A stretch of 42,774 nt of DNA, from positions 1 through 42,774 of the forward strand of contig NZ_CABMQJ010000017.1 of NCBI RefSeq assembly GCF_902388705.1, written 5' to 3'. A program made the translations under genes and the position numbers. Shown here one piece after another: positions 15,719-24,414 of this stretch. A model generated the notes under the pieces. That model searched no databases and was not told where the DNA came from. It saw nothing but the letters and a program-made list of their open reading frames with translations. Each line of letters starts with the position of its first letter. The first letter of the stretch is position 1. This DNA comes from an uncultured Alistipes sp. (GTDB lineage: Bacteria; Bacteroidota; Bacteroidia; Bacteroidales; Rikenellaceae).

Positions 15719-18271
15719 ATGAGAAACCTGATACTGACACTTTTCCTGTTTTTCGGCACGGCTGTATCGACAGCAGGGGTTCCCGCAACGCAACTGACGG
15801 AAACCGATGCCATCCGCTGGGACTCCTCGCTGACCCTGCCGCAACTCGACGGGACGCCCAACATCGGAATAGCCGGCGCCTTCTCGGGCCGTATCGGCGA
15901 AAAGCTGCTGATTGCAGGCGGTGCCAACTTTCCCGACCGCACTCCCGCTGCGAACGGGGAGAAACGCTATCACCGGGATTTGTATATCTATGATACCTCC
16001 GGGGGCTGGCAGGTCATCCGCGATGCACTGCCCGTACCCCGGGCCTACGGAATCTCGGTCTCGCTGCCCGAGGGCGTGCTCTGCATCGGCGGTTGTAACG
16101 CCACGGACTGCACGGAGCAGGTATTGCTGCTGACACTCGACGGCGATCAGCCCCGCTTTACCCCCTGGCCTTCGCTGCCGCGCCCTTTGGCCAATGCTGC
16201 AGGGGCCCTGGTCGGCCATCGTATCTATGTGGCGGGCGGTATTGAGCGGGTAAACGAAGCTGCTGCTACCCGCAACTTCTTCATGTTCGATCTCCATGAC
16301 CGCGGGCGCGGGTGGCAGGAATTGCCGCCATGGCCCGGGCCGGCGCGGGCATTCGCCGTGGCGGCGCCGCAAAGCGACGGATTCGACAACTGTTTTTACC
16401 TCTTTAGCGGCCGCGACTTTTCTGGCAATTCTGCCTGGACCGTGCACCATGACGGCTACTGCTACAACCCGCGGCTCGGGAGCTGGAGCAGCCTCGAAGG
16501 AGAATTTCCGGTCATGGCCGGAACAGCGGCGCCGTTCGGAACCAACCACATCCTGCTCATGGGCGGCCGTGACGGAACCAATTCCGACGACCAGTTGCTG
16601 CGGCTCTACCACACGATTACGGGAACACTGCGGGAAGTTCCGGTTCCCGGGGGCATCGTCCTCCCGGTCACGACAAATGTTCTCCCGGACAACGACGGCA
16701 TATTGATTACCAGCGGTGAGATAAGTCCGGGGGTGCGCACGCCCGTCCTGCTGCGGGGAACGCTCCAAAGTACCATCCACCGCCTGACAGGACTCGACAT
16801 CGGCGTCATCACCCTCTATTTCCTTTCGCTGGCATTCATCGGCTGGTACTTCTCGAAAAACCAGAAGACCTCCGACGACTATTTCAAGGGGGGAGGCCGC
16901 ATCCCGTGGTTCATCGTCGGGTTGAGCATCTTCGGAACGGCACTCAGCGCCATTACCTTCATGGCCATTCCGGCCAAAGCCTTTGCCACGGATTGGAGCT
17001 ATCTGCTTTTCAACTCGGGCATCGTGCTGGCCGTACCGGTCATCGTGTTGCTGTTCATCCCGTTCTACCGCAGGCTCAATGTCACCACGGCCTATGAATA
17101 CCTCGAAGCACGTTTCAACCCCCTCGTGCGCATCCTGTGCAGCATCGCCTTCATCCTGTTTCAAATCGGACGCATGGGCGTCGTGCTGTTGCTGCCGTCG
17201 ATTGCGCTCAATGTCGTCACGGGTTTCGACATCTTCCTCTGCATAACCCTGATGGGCGTATTGAGCCTCGCCTATACGCTTATGGGCGGCATCGAAGCCG
17301 TAGCGTGGACCGAAGCCCTGCAGGTCGTCGTGCTCCTGGGCGCTGCCGTCACGGTGCTGGTCATCGTCTGCCTCCAACTCCCCGAGGATTTGGGTACCAT
17401 CGTCGCATCGGCATCCGAAGCCGGGAAGTTCAACCTCGGCTCGACGACTTTCGACCTGCGTCAGCCGACGATGTGGACGGTGCTGATTGCAACGTTCTTT
17501 ACCAACATCACCACCTACGGCACCGACCAGACCATCGTCCAGCGCTACCTGACCACCGCCACCGAACGCGAAGCCCGCAAAGGTGTCTACGTCAACGCCG
17601 CACTGACCATTCCGGCTACCGTCCTCTTCTTTCTGGTAGGCACGGCGCTGTGGGCTTTCTATCGCCACTATCCGGCGGAGTTGAGTATGGCTGTCCGCGA
17701 CAGCGACGCCATCCTGCCGTGGTATATCAGCACCCAACTGCCCTCGGGCGTGCTGGGGCTGATTATCGCCGGCCTGTTCGCCGCCGCCATGTCGACGCTC
17801 AGCAGCAGCATGAACTCCGCCGCCACGGCTTTTGTCACGGATATATACCGCAAAATCAGCCCTGCCGCACACGACGGCCGCGCACTGCTGCGCACGGCAC
17901 GCCTCTCGACCCTCGTACTGGGGCTCGTCGGCGTAGGTTTCGCATTGATAATGGCTTCATGGGAGATAAAATCGCTGTGGGACGAATTTTCGAAGATTCT
18001 CGGCATTCTGCTCGGCGGCCTGGGCGGATTGTTCCTGCTGGGCCTCACGACTCGGCGTGCCAATACGTTCGGCGCCCTGTGCGGCATTGCAGCCAGCATC
18101 GTCGTGCAGATACTCGTGGCCCGCAGCGGGTATGTCAATCTGTTGCTTTATTCCACCACCGGATTCCTTTCCTGTTTCATTGTCGGTTACCTGGCGAGCC
18201 TCTGCGTGCCCCGCAGCAACCGCGATACCGACTCGCTGACCATCTACGGTAAACGAAAATCCCGGACGTAG
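15719..18271 (+). CDS. Kelch (NanM-like sialate mutarotase) domain fused to sodium-solute symporter
   Basis: One continuous 850-residue frame joins two proteins. After a signal peptide, residues to about 350 form a Kelch beta-propeller of the sialate mutarotase/epimerase (NanM, cyclically permuted) type, with repeated blades such as EKLLIAGGANFPD, GVLCIGGCN, HRIYVAGGIERVN and NHILLMGGRDGTN. From about residue 355 a sodium-solute symporter domain follows, with many hydrophobic segments and the family runs GLSIFGTALSAITFMAIPAKAFATDW, SLAYTLMGGIEAVAWTEALQ and FAAAMSTLSSSMNSAATAFVTDIY. The propeller should lie in the periplasm, feeding the inner-membrane transporter. Its place directly after nanA argues for sialic acid, or its 2,7-anhydro form, as substrate. 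No frameshift or stop separates the halves. The next gene lies 123 bases downstream. Confidence 0.88.
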   Translation: MRNLILTLFLFFGTAVSTAGVPATQLTETDAIRWDSSLTLPQLDGTPNIGIAGAFSGRIGEKLLIAGGANFPDRTPAANGEKRYHRDLYIYDTSGGWQVIRDALPVPRAYGISVSLPEGVLCIGGCNATDCTEQVLLLTLDGDQPRFTPWPSLPRPLANAAGALVGHRIYVAGGIERVNEAAATRNFFMFDLHDRGRGWQELPPWPGPARAFAVAAPQSDGFDNCFYLFSGRDFSGNSAWTVHHDGYCYNPRLGSWSSLEGEFPVMAGTAAPFGTNHILLMGGRDGTNSDDQLLRLYHTITGTLREVPVPGGIVLPVTTNVLPDNDGILITSGEISPGVRTPVLLRGTLQSTIHRLTGLDIGVITLYFLSLAFIGWYFSKNQKTSDDYFKGGGRIPWFIVGLSIFGTALSAITFMAIPAKAFATDWSYLLFNSGIVLAVPVIVLLFIPFYRRLNVTTAYEYLEARFNPLVRILCSIAFILFQIGRMGVVLLLPSIALNVVTGFDIFLCITLMGVLSLAYTLMGGIEAVAWTEALQVVVLLGAAVTVLVIVCLQLPEDLGTIVASASEAGKFNLGSTTFDLRQPTMWTVLIATFFTNITTYGTDQTIVQRYLTTATEREARKGVYVNAALTIPATVLFFLVGTALWAFYRHYPAELSMAVRDSDAILPWYISTQLPSGVLGLIIAGLFAAAMSTLSSSMNSAATAFVTDIYRKISPAAHDGRALLRTARLSTLVLGLVGVGFALIMASWEIKSLWDEFSKILGILLGGLGGLFLLGLTTRRANTFGALCGIAASIVVQILVARSGYVNLLLYSTTGFLSCFIVGYLASLCVPRSNRDTDSLTIYGKRKSRT

Positions 18272-18326
18272 TCTGCTCGCAACCGCTTTTTTACGGCATG
18301 AGGTTCGTGAAAAGCATTTCTGCCAG

Positions 18327-18350
18327 TCTATTTGTCTTATAAAACAAATA
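18327..18350. promoter_or_regulatory. Candidate operator and -7 region before susC
   Basis: TATTTGT (18329-18335) and ACAAATA (18344-18350) have exactly the same arms as the nanA operator, but with an 8-base spacer instead of 3. The left arm sits within TCTATTTG (18327-18334), a one-mismatch -7 element. This suggests a second, similarly controlled promoter for the susCD part of the locus. Confidence 0.5.
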
Positions 18351-18371
18351 AATAATAACCAACCCTATATC

Positions 18372-18398
18372 ATGAAACCAAAAATTACCGCCAAATGA
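18372..18398 (+). CDS. Eight-codon leader peptide overlapping susC
   Basis: ATG at 18372 opens a tiny frame encoding MKPKITAK. Its TGA (18396-18398) overlaps the susC ATG (18395-18397) in an ATGA junction, an arrangement typical of translational coupling. Chance occurrence is possible for a frame this short. Confidence 0.3.
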   Translation: MKPKITAK

Positions 18399-21300
18399 AA
18401 AAACTCTACTACAAAGAGGCGTTTCGACTCCGGATACGGAAGATGAGCGTCGCATCGAGATGCCTCCTCTGTCTGGCGTTTATGTTCGCCGGTATGAGCG
18501 CTTGGGCTCAGACTCACCGCCTGACGGGGCGGGTCATGGACGACAATGGCCAGGCCGTTGTCGGAGCCTCGGTCATTGTCAAAGGCACGACCCAGGGTGT
18601 CACCACGGACTCGGAGGGCAGCTTCGCACTCGATTTGGCCAACGGCGATGCCACGCTGGTCGTATCGTTCATCGGTTACCGGACGCAGGAGGTTCCCGTA
18701 ATCCGTTCGCAGAGCCGCATCGACGTAGAATTGGCCCCCGAATCCATCGCCGTGGATGAAGTCGTGGTGGTCGGCTACGGCGAACAATCGCGCCGGTCGG
18801 TGACCTCCTCGATTGCCAAACTCGACGGAGAGGCGCTGCAAAACATTCCGATTTCGACCGTCGGCGAAGGCCTGAAAGGCAAGATCGCCGGTCTGAAAGT
18901 CACGCAGACCAACTTCTCGCCCGGCGGCGGATTCTCTTACCAGATTCGCGGCGGTTCGTCGATCAACGGTTCGAACTCCCCGCTCGTGCTCGTCGACGGT
19001 GTCGAACGCGACTTTTCGGCCATCAACCCCAACGACATCGCCTCGATCGACGTGTTGAAAGACGCCGCTTCGTCGGCTATCTACGGGGCAAAGGCTTCGA
19101 ACGGAATCATCCTCGTGACCACCAAGCGCGGCGGTTACAACAAGGCGCCCCGCATCACCTTTGAAGCCAACTGGGCCTGGCAGGACACCGAAACCGAGAT
19201 CGAATTCCTGAACGCCCGCGAATACATCGAGGTCGTCCGCACGGCGGTCGCCGAATATTTGGGCACCCCTTCGCGTGTATCCGATGCCCTGAGCTACCTG
19301 AACGGAGCCCACTCGGCAGGTATCGGCAACAAGCCCAACGGCATCTTCTCGACCCGTTATTATGATCCCGCAACGGATGTGCTGCCTGCCGGATACAGGA
19401 CCATGCCCGATCCGGTCAACCCCTCGAAAACAATCATGTACCGCGATACCGACTGGCAGGATTTGCTCTATAACGGTGCCTGGTGGCAAAACTACTACCT
19501 GGGAATCGACGGCGGCGGCGAACGCATCCGCTACTCGGCCAGCCTGGGATACACCGACGACGAAGGCGTGGCTCTCTCGACGGGTTACAACCGCGTAAAC
19601 TTCAAGAGCAACCTCGACGCCAAGATTACCAAGCGGCTTACGGCCAGCTTCGGCGTGGATTTCGCCCGTACCAACACCGAAGCCTATGCCAACCAGCGCA
19701 ACACCATCTCCCGCGCACTGGCCAACCCGCCGACGATGAACGCCTACTACGAAGACGGCACACCGGTCGAGGGTTACAACTCCTCGTCGCAGACTCCGCT
19801 CTTCTACAACAAGTACTATGACCGAAGCAACCAGAAAAACTACCTGTCGCTCATCGGAGGTCTGAAATGGGAGATTATCGACGGCCTGACGGCCAATGTG
19901 CAGGGGTCGTTCTTCCGCACCGACTCGAAAGCCAAGCAGTTCATCAAAGCCAATGTCTTCGATGCCACGCGCAAATCGTCGTGGAGCCAGACCCTGACTG
20001 AACGCCAAAAACTCGAAGCTTACGTTTCCTACAAAAAGACGTTCGCCGAAGATCACAATATCTCGATTATGGGAGGTTATTCCTACCAGAAACGCGATTA
20101 CGAGACGGTCAAGATGGCCGGTTCGGGCGGTACTTCGGACAAAGTCACCACCATCAACGGCTCCTCGGTTTTCGAACCCGACGATATCTCCTCGTCGGAG
20201 CAGGCCGAGTGTCAGATCGGCTTCTTCGGACGCCTCAACTACGATTACAAAGGCAAATACCTGCTGACGGCCACCTTCCGCGAGGACGGCTCGTCGAAAT
20301 TCGCCAAAGACGACCGCTGGGGCTTCTTCCCGGGCGTTTCGGGCGGCTGGGTGCTGACCGAAGAACCCTGGCTCAACGACATCCGCCAGCTGAATTTCCT
20401 CAAACTGCGCGCCAGCTACGGTTCGACCGGAAACAATGCCTCGGTGGGTATTTACGACGCCTATGGTTCCTACGGCGCCAGCTACATGTACAACGGGAAT
20501 GCGGGTATCAAGCCCTCGGAGATGCCCAACGAGAAACTGCAATGGGAAACTTCGAACCAGCTCGACATCGGTATCGAAGCCGGCCTGTTCAAGAACCGCA
20601 TCTACGTAAGCGCCGACTTCTTCGACAAGCGCACGCGCAACCTGCTCTACCAGCAGAACCTGCCCAACACGACGGGTTTCTCGAAGTTCTGGACCAACCT
20701 CGGAAAAGTCCGCTTCTGGGGCTATGAACTGGAGCTGACCACCCGCAACATCGTGAAAAAGAACTTCAGCTGGGAGTCGAAACTCGTATTGAGCTACCAG
20801 CAGAACAAGGTGCTCAAGCTGCCCAAAAACGGTATCGATAAGAACCGCACGGGCGGCATCGCCCTGGGCGACGGCACTTTCTTCGGCGGCATTGCCGAAG
20901 GCGAGCCCCTCAACCGCTTCTACGGCTATGTTGCCACGGGCATCATCGAAACCGAAGAGCAGGCCGCCAATGCCAATTACGACGCCCTGTCGCGTCTGCC
21001 CCGGAAGGGCGCCAAACGCGTCGGCGACTATGAATGGGCCGACCGGAACGGCGACGGGCAGATTACCACGGCCGACCAGTTCTGCCTGGGTGTCACCGTT
21101 CCGCCTTTCACCGGCGGCCTGCAGAACTCGTTCCGGCTCAAAAACTGGACCCTGTCGCTCTATCTGGACTGGGCCACGGGCCACTCGATTTTCGACGAAT
21201 CCTATTCGCGCTACTTCTACGGCACCTTCACCAACAACTACGCATTGGCCAAGGATGTGCTCAAAGCGTGGAAAAAACCCGGCGACAAAACCAAGTACGC

Positions 21301-21613
21301 CAAATTCTACGCCAACGACTCGAACTGGGGCAACGACAACTACAATCGCCGCGCCACCAACACTTTCACCTACAAAGGCGACTACCTCTGCCTGCGCGAG
21401 ATTACGCTTCAATACTCGCTGCCGTCGAAACTCTTCACGAAAGTCGGCCTGAAAGGCGTCACGTTGACCGTGTCGGGCAACAACCTCTACTATTTCACCG
21501 AGGTCAAGGGGATTTCGCCCGAAGCGGGGTCGTCGACCACCTACGACGGCGATGTATTCTACAACTATCCTCCGATCCGGCGCTTCTCGTTCGGCGTACG
21601 TCTGATCTTTTAA
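18395..21613 (+). CDS. SusC/RagA-family TonB-dependent outer-membrane transporter
   Basis: The 1072-residue protein has an extended signal peptide ending near AWAQ, then a CarboxypepD-reg-like domain (LTGRVMDDNGQAVVGASVIVKGT, GSFALDL, LVVSFIGYRTQEV). The TonB-box region DEVVVVGYG and the plug domain (IRGGSSINGSNSPLVLVDGV, IDVLKDAASSAIYGAKASNGIILVTTKRG) come next. The rest is a beta-barrel ending in the strand FSFGVRLIF, with a C-terminal aromatic residue as outer-membrane proteins require. With SusD it forms the lidded importer of polysaccharide-utilisation loci. Within this locus the cargo is most likely sialic acid or sialylated oligosaccharide, as for the NanO/NanU pair of Tannerella forsythia. 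A spacing of 22 bases to susD indicates one operon. Confidence 0.95.
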   Translation: MKKLYYKEAFRLRIRKMSVASRCLLCLAFMFAGMSAWAQTHRLTGRVMDDNGQAVVGASVIVKGTTQGVTTDSEGSFALDLANGDATLVVSFIGYRTQEVPVIRSQSRIDVELAPESIAVDEVVVVGYGEQSRRSVTSSIAKLDGEALQNIPISTVGEGLKGKIAGLKVTQTNFSPGGGFSYQIRGGSSINGSNSPLVLVDGVERDFSAINPNDIASIDVLKDAASSAIYGAKASNGIILVTTKRGGYNKAPRITFEANWAWQDTETEIEFLNAREYIEVVRTAVAEYLGTPSRVSDALSYLNGAHSAGIGNKPNGIFSTRYYDPATDVLPAGYRTMPDPVNPSKTIMYRDTDWQDLLYNGAWWQNYYLGIDGGGERIRYSASLGYTDDEGVALSTGYNRVNFKSNLDAKITKRLTASFGVDFARTNTEAYANQRNTISRALANPPTMNAYYEDGTPVEGYNSSSQTPLFYNKYYDRSNQKNYLSLIGGLKWEIIDGLTANVQGSFFRTDSKAKQFIKANVFDATRKSSWSQTLTERQKLEAYVSYKKTFAEDHNISIMGGYSYQKRDYETVKMAGSGGTSDKVTTINGSSVFEPDDISSSEQAECQIGFFGRLNYDYKGKYLLTATFREDGSSKFAKDDRWGFFPGVSGGWVLTEEPWLNDIRQLNFLKLRASYGSTGNNASVGIYDAYGSYGASYMYNGNAGIKPSEMPNEKLQWETSNQLDIGIEAGLFKNRIYVSADFFDKRTRNLLYQQNLPNTTGFSKFWTNLGKVRFWGYELELTTRNIVKKNFSWESKLVLSYQQNKVLKLPKNGIDKNRTGGIALGDGTFFGGIAEGEPLNRFYGYVATGIIETEEQAANANYDALSRLPRKGAKRVGDYEWADRNGDGQITTADQFCLGVTVPPFTGGLQNSFRLKNWTLSLYLDWATGHSIFDESYSRYFYGTFTNNYALAKDVLKAWKKPGDKTKYAKFYANDSNWGNDNYNRRATNTFTYKGDYLCLREITLQYSLPSKLFTKVGLKGVTLTVSGNNLYYFTEVKGISPEAGSSTTYDGDVFYNYPPIRRFSFGVRLIF

Positions 21614-21635
21614 TTAACTTCAAGCAAGAACCGTT

Positions 21636-23105
21636 ATGAAAAACAGACTCATAAAACTCGTGCTGCTCGTCACGCTGTCGGCAGGTTCCGCTTCGTGCCT
21701 GGGTGACATGGACATCATTCAGAAAAGCAAGATCACGACTTCGAACATGTGGCTCGACGAAGGTGATGCCAAGGGTGCCCTCTACGGCATGTACCATCAG
21801 TTCCGCGCATCGTTCCAGACGGCCCTGATTTACTGGGGCGATTACCGTGCCGGAACCTTCACCAACGGAGCCGGCGGCTCGGGCTCGGCCGACAAGATGT
21901 TCAACAACGCGCTCGACAGCAGCGAAACCAAAGGCACCAACTGGGGTTCGAGCTACACGACGATTAACAATGCCAACCTCATCCTGCGCCATGTGCCGGG
22001 AATCACGTTCTCGGACGAAAACCTGAAGAACCTCATTCTGGCCAATGCCCATTTCGTGCGCGCCTACACCTATTACAACATCGCCCGCGTATGGGGTGAT
22101 GCACCGCTGCTCCTGGAGGGTTTCGAGTCGAGCGACAGCGACCTGCAGCCTTCGCGCAGCGACGCGGCGCTGATCTACGAACAGGTGGCCCGCGACATCG
22201 AGGATGCGCTCCGCCTGATGCCTGCATCGGCTGCCGACTGCACCATCGCCACACGCAGCGCCGTACAGATGCTCAAGGCCGACTACAATCTCTGGCTTTA
22301 CCAGACCCGCGAAGGCGGCGATGACGCCCTCACGGCAGCCGACGAGGCTCTGGCCGAAGTGTTCAAGGATTCGCGGCTCGACTTGATCGGCTCCTATGCC
22401 GACATTTTCGACATCACGAAAAAGAACAATGCCGAAATCATCCTCACCCTCCATTTCGGACAGGGAGAGTACGAAGGCGGCTATGCCAGCACCTACCTCA
22501 TTCCGCAGACCCGGTTCCATTCGGCCAGCGAACATATCGAAACGCACGTCAAACTGATGACCTCCGACGACCAGCGTTTCATCTTCTCGCCGAGTCTCGT
22601 GGAACTTCTCTACAAGGACGAACGCGACACCCGCACCCCGGTCAGCTACGGCGACTGGACCGACGAAGAGGAGGGCTACCGCTACACATGGGTCAACAAG
22701 TTCGCCGGCAAATGGGCCGACAACAAACGCTATTTCATCTCCGACGTGCCGCTTTACCGCTATGCCGAAGCGCTGCTCTTCAAGGCCGAAATCGAAAACG
22801 AACGGGGCAACATCCCGACGGCGCTCACATACCTCAACCGCGTCGCCAAACGGGCTTACGGCATCGACAATTATTACGCCTCCTCGGATTACCACAGTTT
22901 CAAGGAGTCGCTGATGACCGAGTACCTGAAAGAATTCGCCGGTGAAGGCAAAAGCTGGTGGAGCTACATCCGCCTGGGCTACGCCTTTACGAAAATCGAA
23001 TCGCTCCGCGGCCGCCAGAACGAAACCAATATCCTGCTGTGGCCCATCACGACCGCTTGCATGAACGAAAATCCGAATATCCGTCAAACGGTAGGTTACA
23101 ACTAA
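21636..23105 (+). CDS. SusD/RagB-family surface glycan-binding lipoprotein
   Basis: The 489-residue product carries a lipoprotein signal (lipobox SASC, with Cys following SAGSAS). It has the helical TPR-rich SusD fold: NANLILRHVPGI, ILANAHFVRAYTYYNIARVWGDAPLLLEG, then the C-terminal segment YRYAEALLFKAEIENERGNIPTALTYLNRVAKRAYG and the end INPNIRQTVGYN-like NPNIRQTVGYN. SusD proteins sit over the SusC barrel and capture the glycan. Spacing to susC (22 bases) and to the sialidase (13 bases) places it in the middle of a tight operon. The role inferred from neighbours is capture of sialic acid, similar to NanU. Confidence 0.93.
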   Translation: MKNRLIKLVLLVTLSAGSASCLGDMDIIQKSKITTSNMWLDEGDAKGALYGMYHQFRASFQTALIYWGDYRAGTFTNGAGGSGSADKMFNNALDSSETKGTNWGSSYTTINNANLILRHVPGITFSDENLKNLILANAHFVRAYTYYNIARVWGDAPLLLEGFESSDSDLQPSRSDAALIYEQVARDIEDALRLMPASAADCTIATRSAVQMLKADYNLWLYQTREGGDDALTAADEALAEVFKDSRLDLIGSYADIFDITKKNNAEIILTLHFGQGEYEGGYASTYLIPQTRFHSASEHIETHVKLMTSDDQRFIFSPSLVELLYKDERDTRTPVSYGDWTDEEEGYRYTWVNKFAGKWADNKRYFISDVPLYRYAEALLFKAEIENERGNIPTALTYLNRVAKRAYGIDNYYASSDYHSFKESLMTEYLKEFAGEGKSWWSYIRLGYAFTKIESLRGRQNETNILLWPITTACMNENPNIRQTVGYN

Positions 23106-23118
23106 AAAACACGCCACG

Positions 23119-24402
23119 ATGAAAACTAAAATATTGAAACTCCTGCTTCCCGTGCTGGCGATGGCAGCCGTCGCCTGCGGCGATTCCTTCGAGTTCGGCA
23201 CGCCGACCCACGATTTGGACGAAGGAACCGACCTTTCGGCCGGAACGACACAGGTGCTGTGGAAAAACAAGGGAGCCGTCTATCCCACCAAACGCATACA
23301 CAATTTCCGCATCCCGGGACTGGTACGCACCCCGCACAAACTGATTGCCTTCTGCGAGGCGCGCGAAGAGACCGGCTCGACCAACAAGGACGGCGGCGAC
23401 ATCGATTTGGTCTACCGGGTTTCGACCGACGACGGCCAGACCTGGGGCCCCTCGCAGGTATTGTTCGACGACGAGGACAACACCTGCGGAAACGCCTGCG
23501 CCGTCTATACCGAAAGCGGCCGCCTGGTGGTATTCTGCTGCTGGGCGCGCACCGGGACGACCGAGGCGAAATTCAAAAGCAACTATTTCTCGTTCGAGGA
23601 GTCGCAGAGATACCACAACCACGTGGTCAGCTTCTACTCCGACGACGAAGGCCAAACCTGGTCGGGCCCGTTCAAGTGGTTCACCGAAAACCGCAATTCG
23701 AACCCCGACGCCTATCTGTGGACAGGCTTCTTCAAAGCGGGCCCCGGACACGCCATCCAGTTGAAATCCGGCCAGCACAAGGGACGCATCCTCGTCGGCT
23801 GCGACCACAAATATCAGGTCTACGCCGGAGTGCCCGTAACCGCTGATTCGGAGGACGAGAATTATTACGGTTCGCACGTCGCTTACTCCGACGACAACGG
23901 CGAGAGCTGGCACATGCTCGAACTCGACGAAGAACTGCACTACGGCAACGAATGCGTGCCGGTCGAGCTGTCCGACGGCCGCATCTATCTCGACATGCGC
24001 GGCACGGGAGCTTACAAGAAACAGCGCGGCTGGAGCGTCAGCGGGGACGGCGGCATCACCTGGAGCCGTTATACGGCCAACCCGCTGCGCACCGACCCGG
24101 GATGCCAGGGCTCGATTGTAAACTACAATACGAACGGCGTTCCTTCGTCGGTCATCCTGGCCAGCAGCAACAACAGCACCACACGTGACCATCTCTCGAT
24201 TCGGGCCAGCCTGGACGACTGTGCCACCTGGAAAACGGACGTTTACCCGATTACCGACGGCAAGTCCGGTTATTCGGATCTGGTCGTCTTCGACGACGGC
24301 AGCGTCGGCATACTCTATGAAAACGGGCCGACGCATTACAGCGAACAGATTTCGTTCCGTAAGATTCCGGCTGCCACGATTGCAAAATACATCAACGAAT
24401 AA
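23119..24402 (+). CDS. Surface lipoprotein exo-alpha-sialidase (GH33-like)
   Basis: The 427-residue enzyme has a lipoprotein signal with the lipidated cysteine at residue 20, so it is probably displayed on the outer membrane. The sialidase fold is explicit. FRIP at residues 63-66 supplies the first arginine of the carboxylate-binding triad, and four Asp-box repeats follow (STDDGQTW, SDDEGQTW, SDDNGESW, SGDGGITW). NECVPVELSDGRIYLDMRG holds the acidic residue and second arginine region, and GYSDLVVFDDGSVGILYENG contains the nucleophile tyrosine region. It would release terminal sialic acid from mucin-type glycans next to the SusCD importer. Whether it hydrolyses or forms 2,7-anhydro-sialic acid cannot be read from the sequence. 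The fimbrillin-like gene follows after 12 bases. Confidence 0.9.
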   Translation: MKTKILKLLLPVLAMAAVACGDSFEFGTPTHDLDEGTDLSAGTTQVLWKNKGAVYPTKRIHNFRIPGLVRTPHKLIAFCEAREETGSTNKDGGDIDLVYRVSTDDGQTWGPSQVLFDDEDNTCGNACAVYTESGRLVVFCCWARTGTTEAKFKSNYFSFEESQRYHNHVVSFYSDDEGQTWSGPFKWFTENRNSNPDAYLWTGFFKAGPGHAIQLKSGQHKGRILVGCDHKYQVYAGVPVTADSEDENYYGSHVAYSDDNGESWHMLELDEELHYGNECVPVELSDGRIYLDMRGTGAYKKQRGWSVSGDGGITWSRYTANPLRTDPGCQGSIVNYNTNGVPSSVILASSNNSTTRDHLSIRASLDDCATWKTDVYPITDGKSGYSDLVVFDDGSVGILYENGPTHYSEQISFRKIPAATIAKYINE

Positions 24403-24414
24403 ACCCTCCGAGTC

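Noticed and set aside
15719..18271. Possible assembly or frameshift artefact joining the Kelch and symporter genes
   Set aside because: The frame is continuous with no stop, and the linker leads smoothly into the first membrane segment, so a genuine fusion is the better reading.
18365..21412. Minus-strand open frame of 1015 codons opposite susC
   Set aside because: It is antisense to an unmistakable SusC gene and has no domain content.
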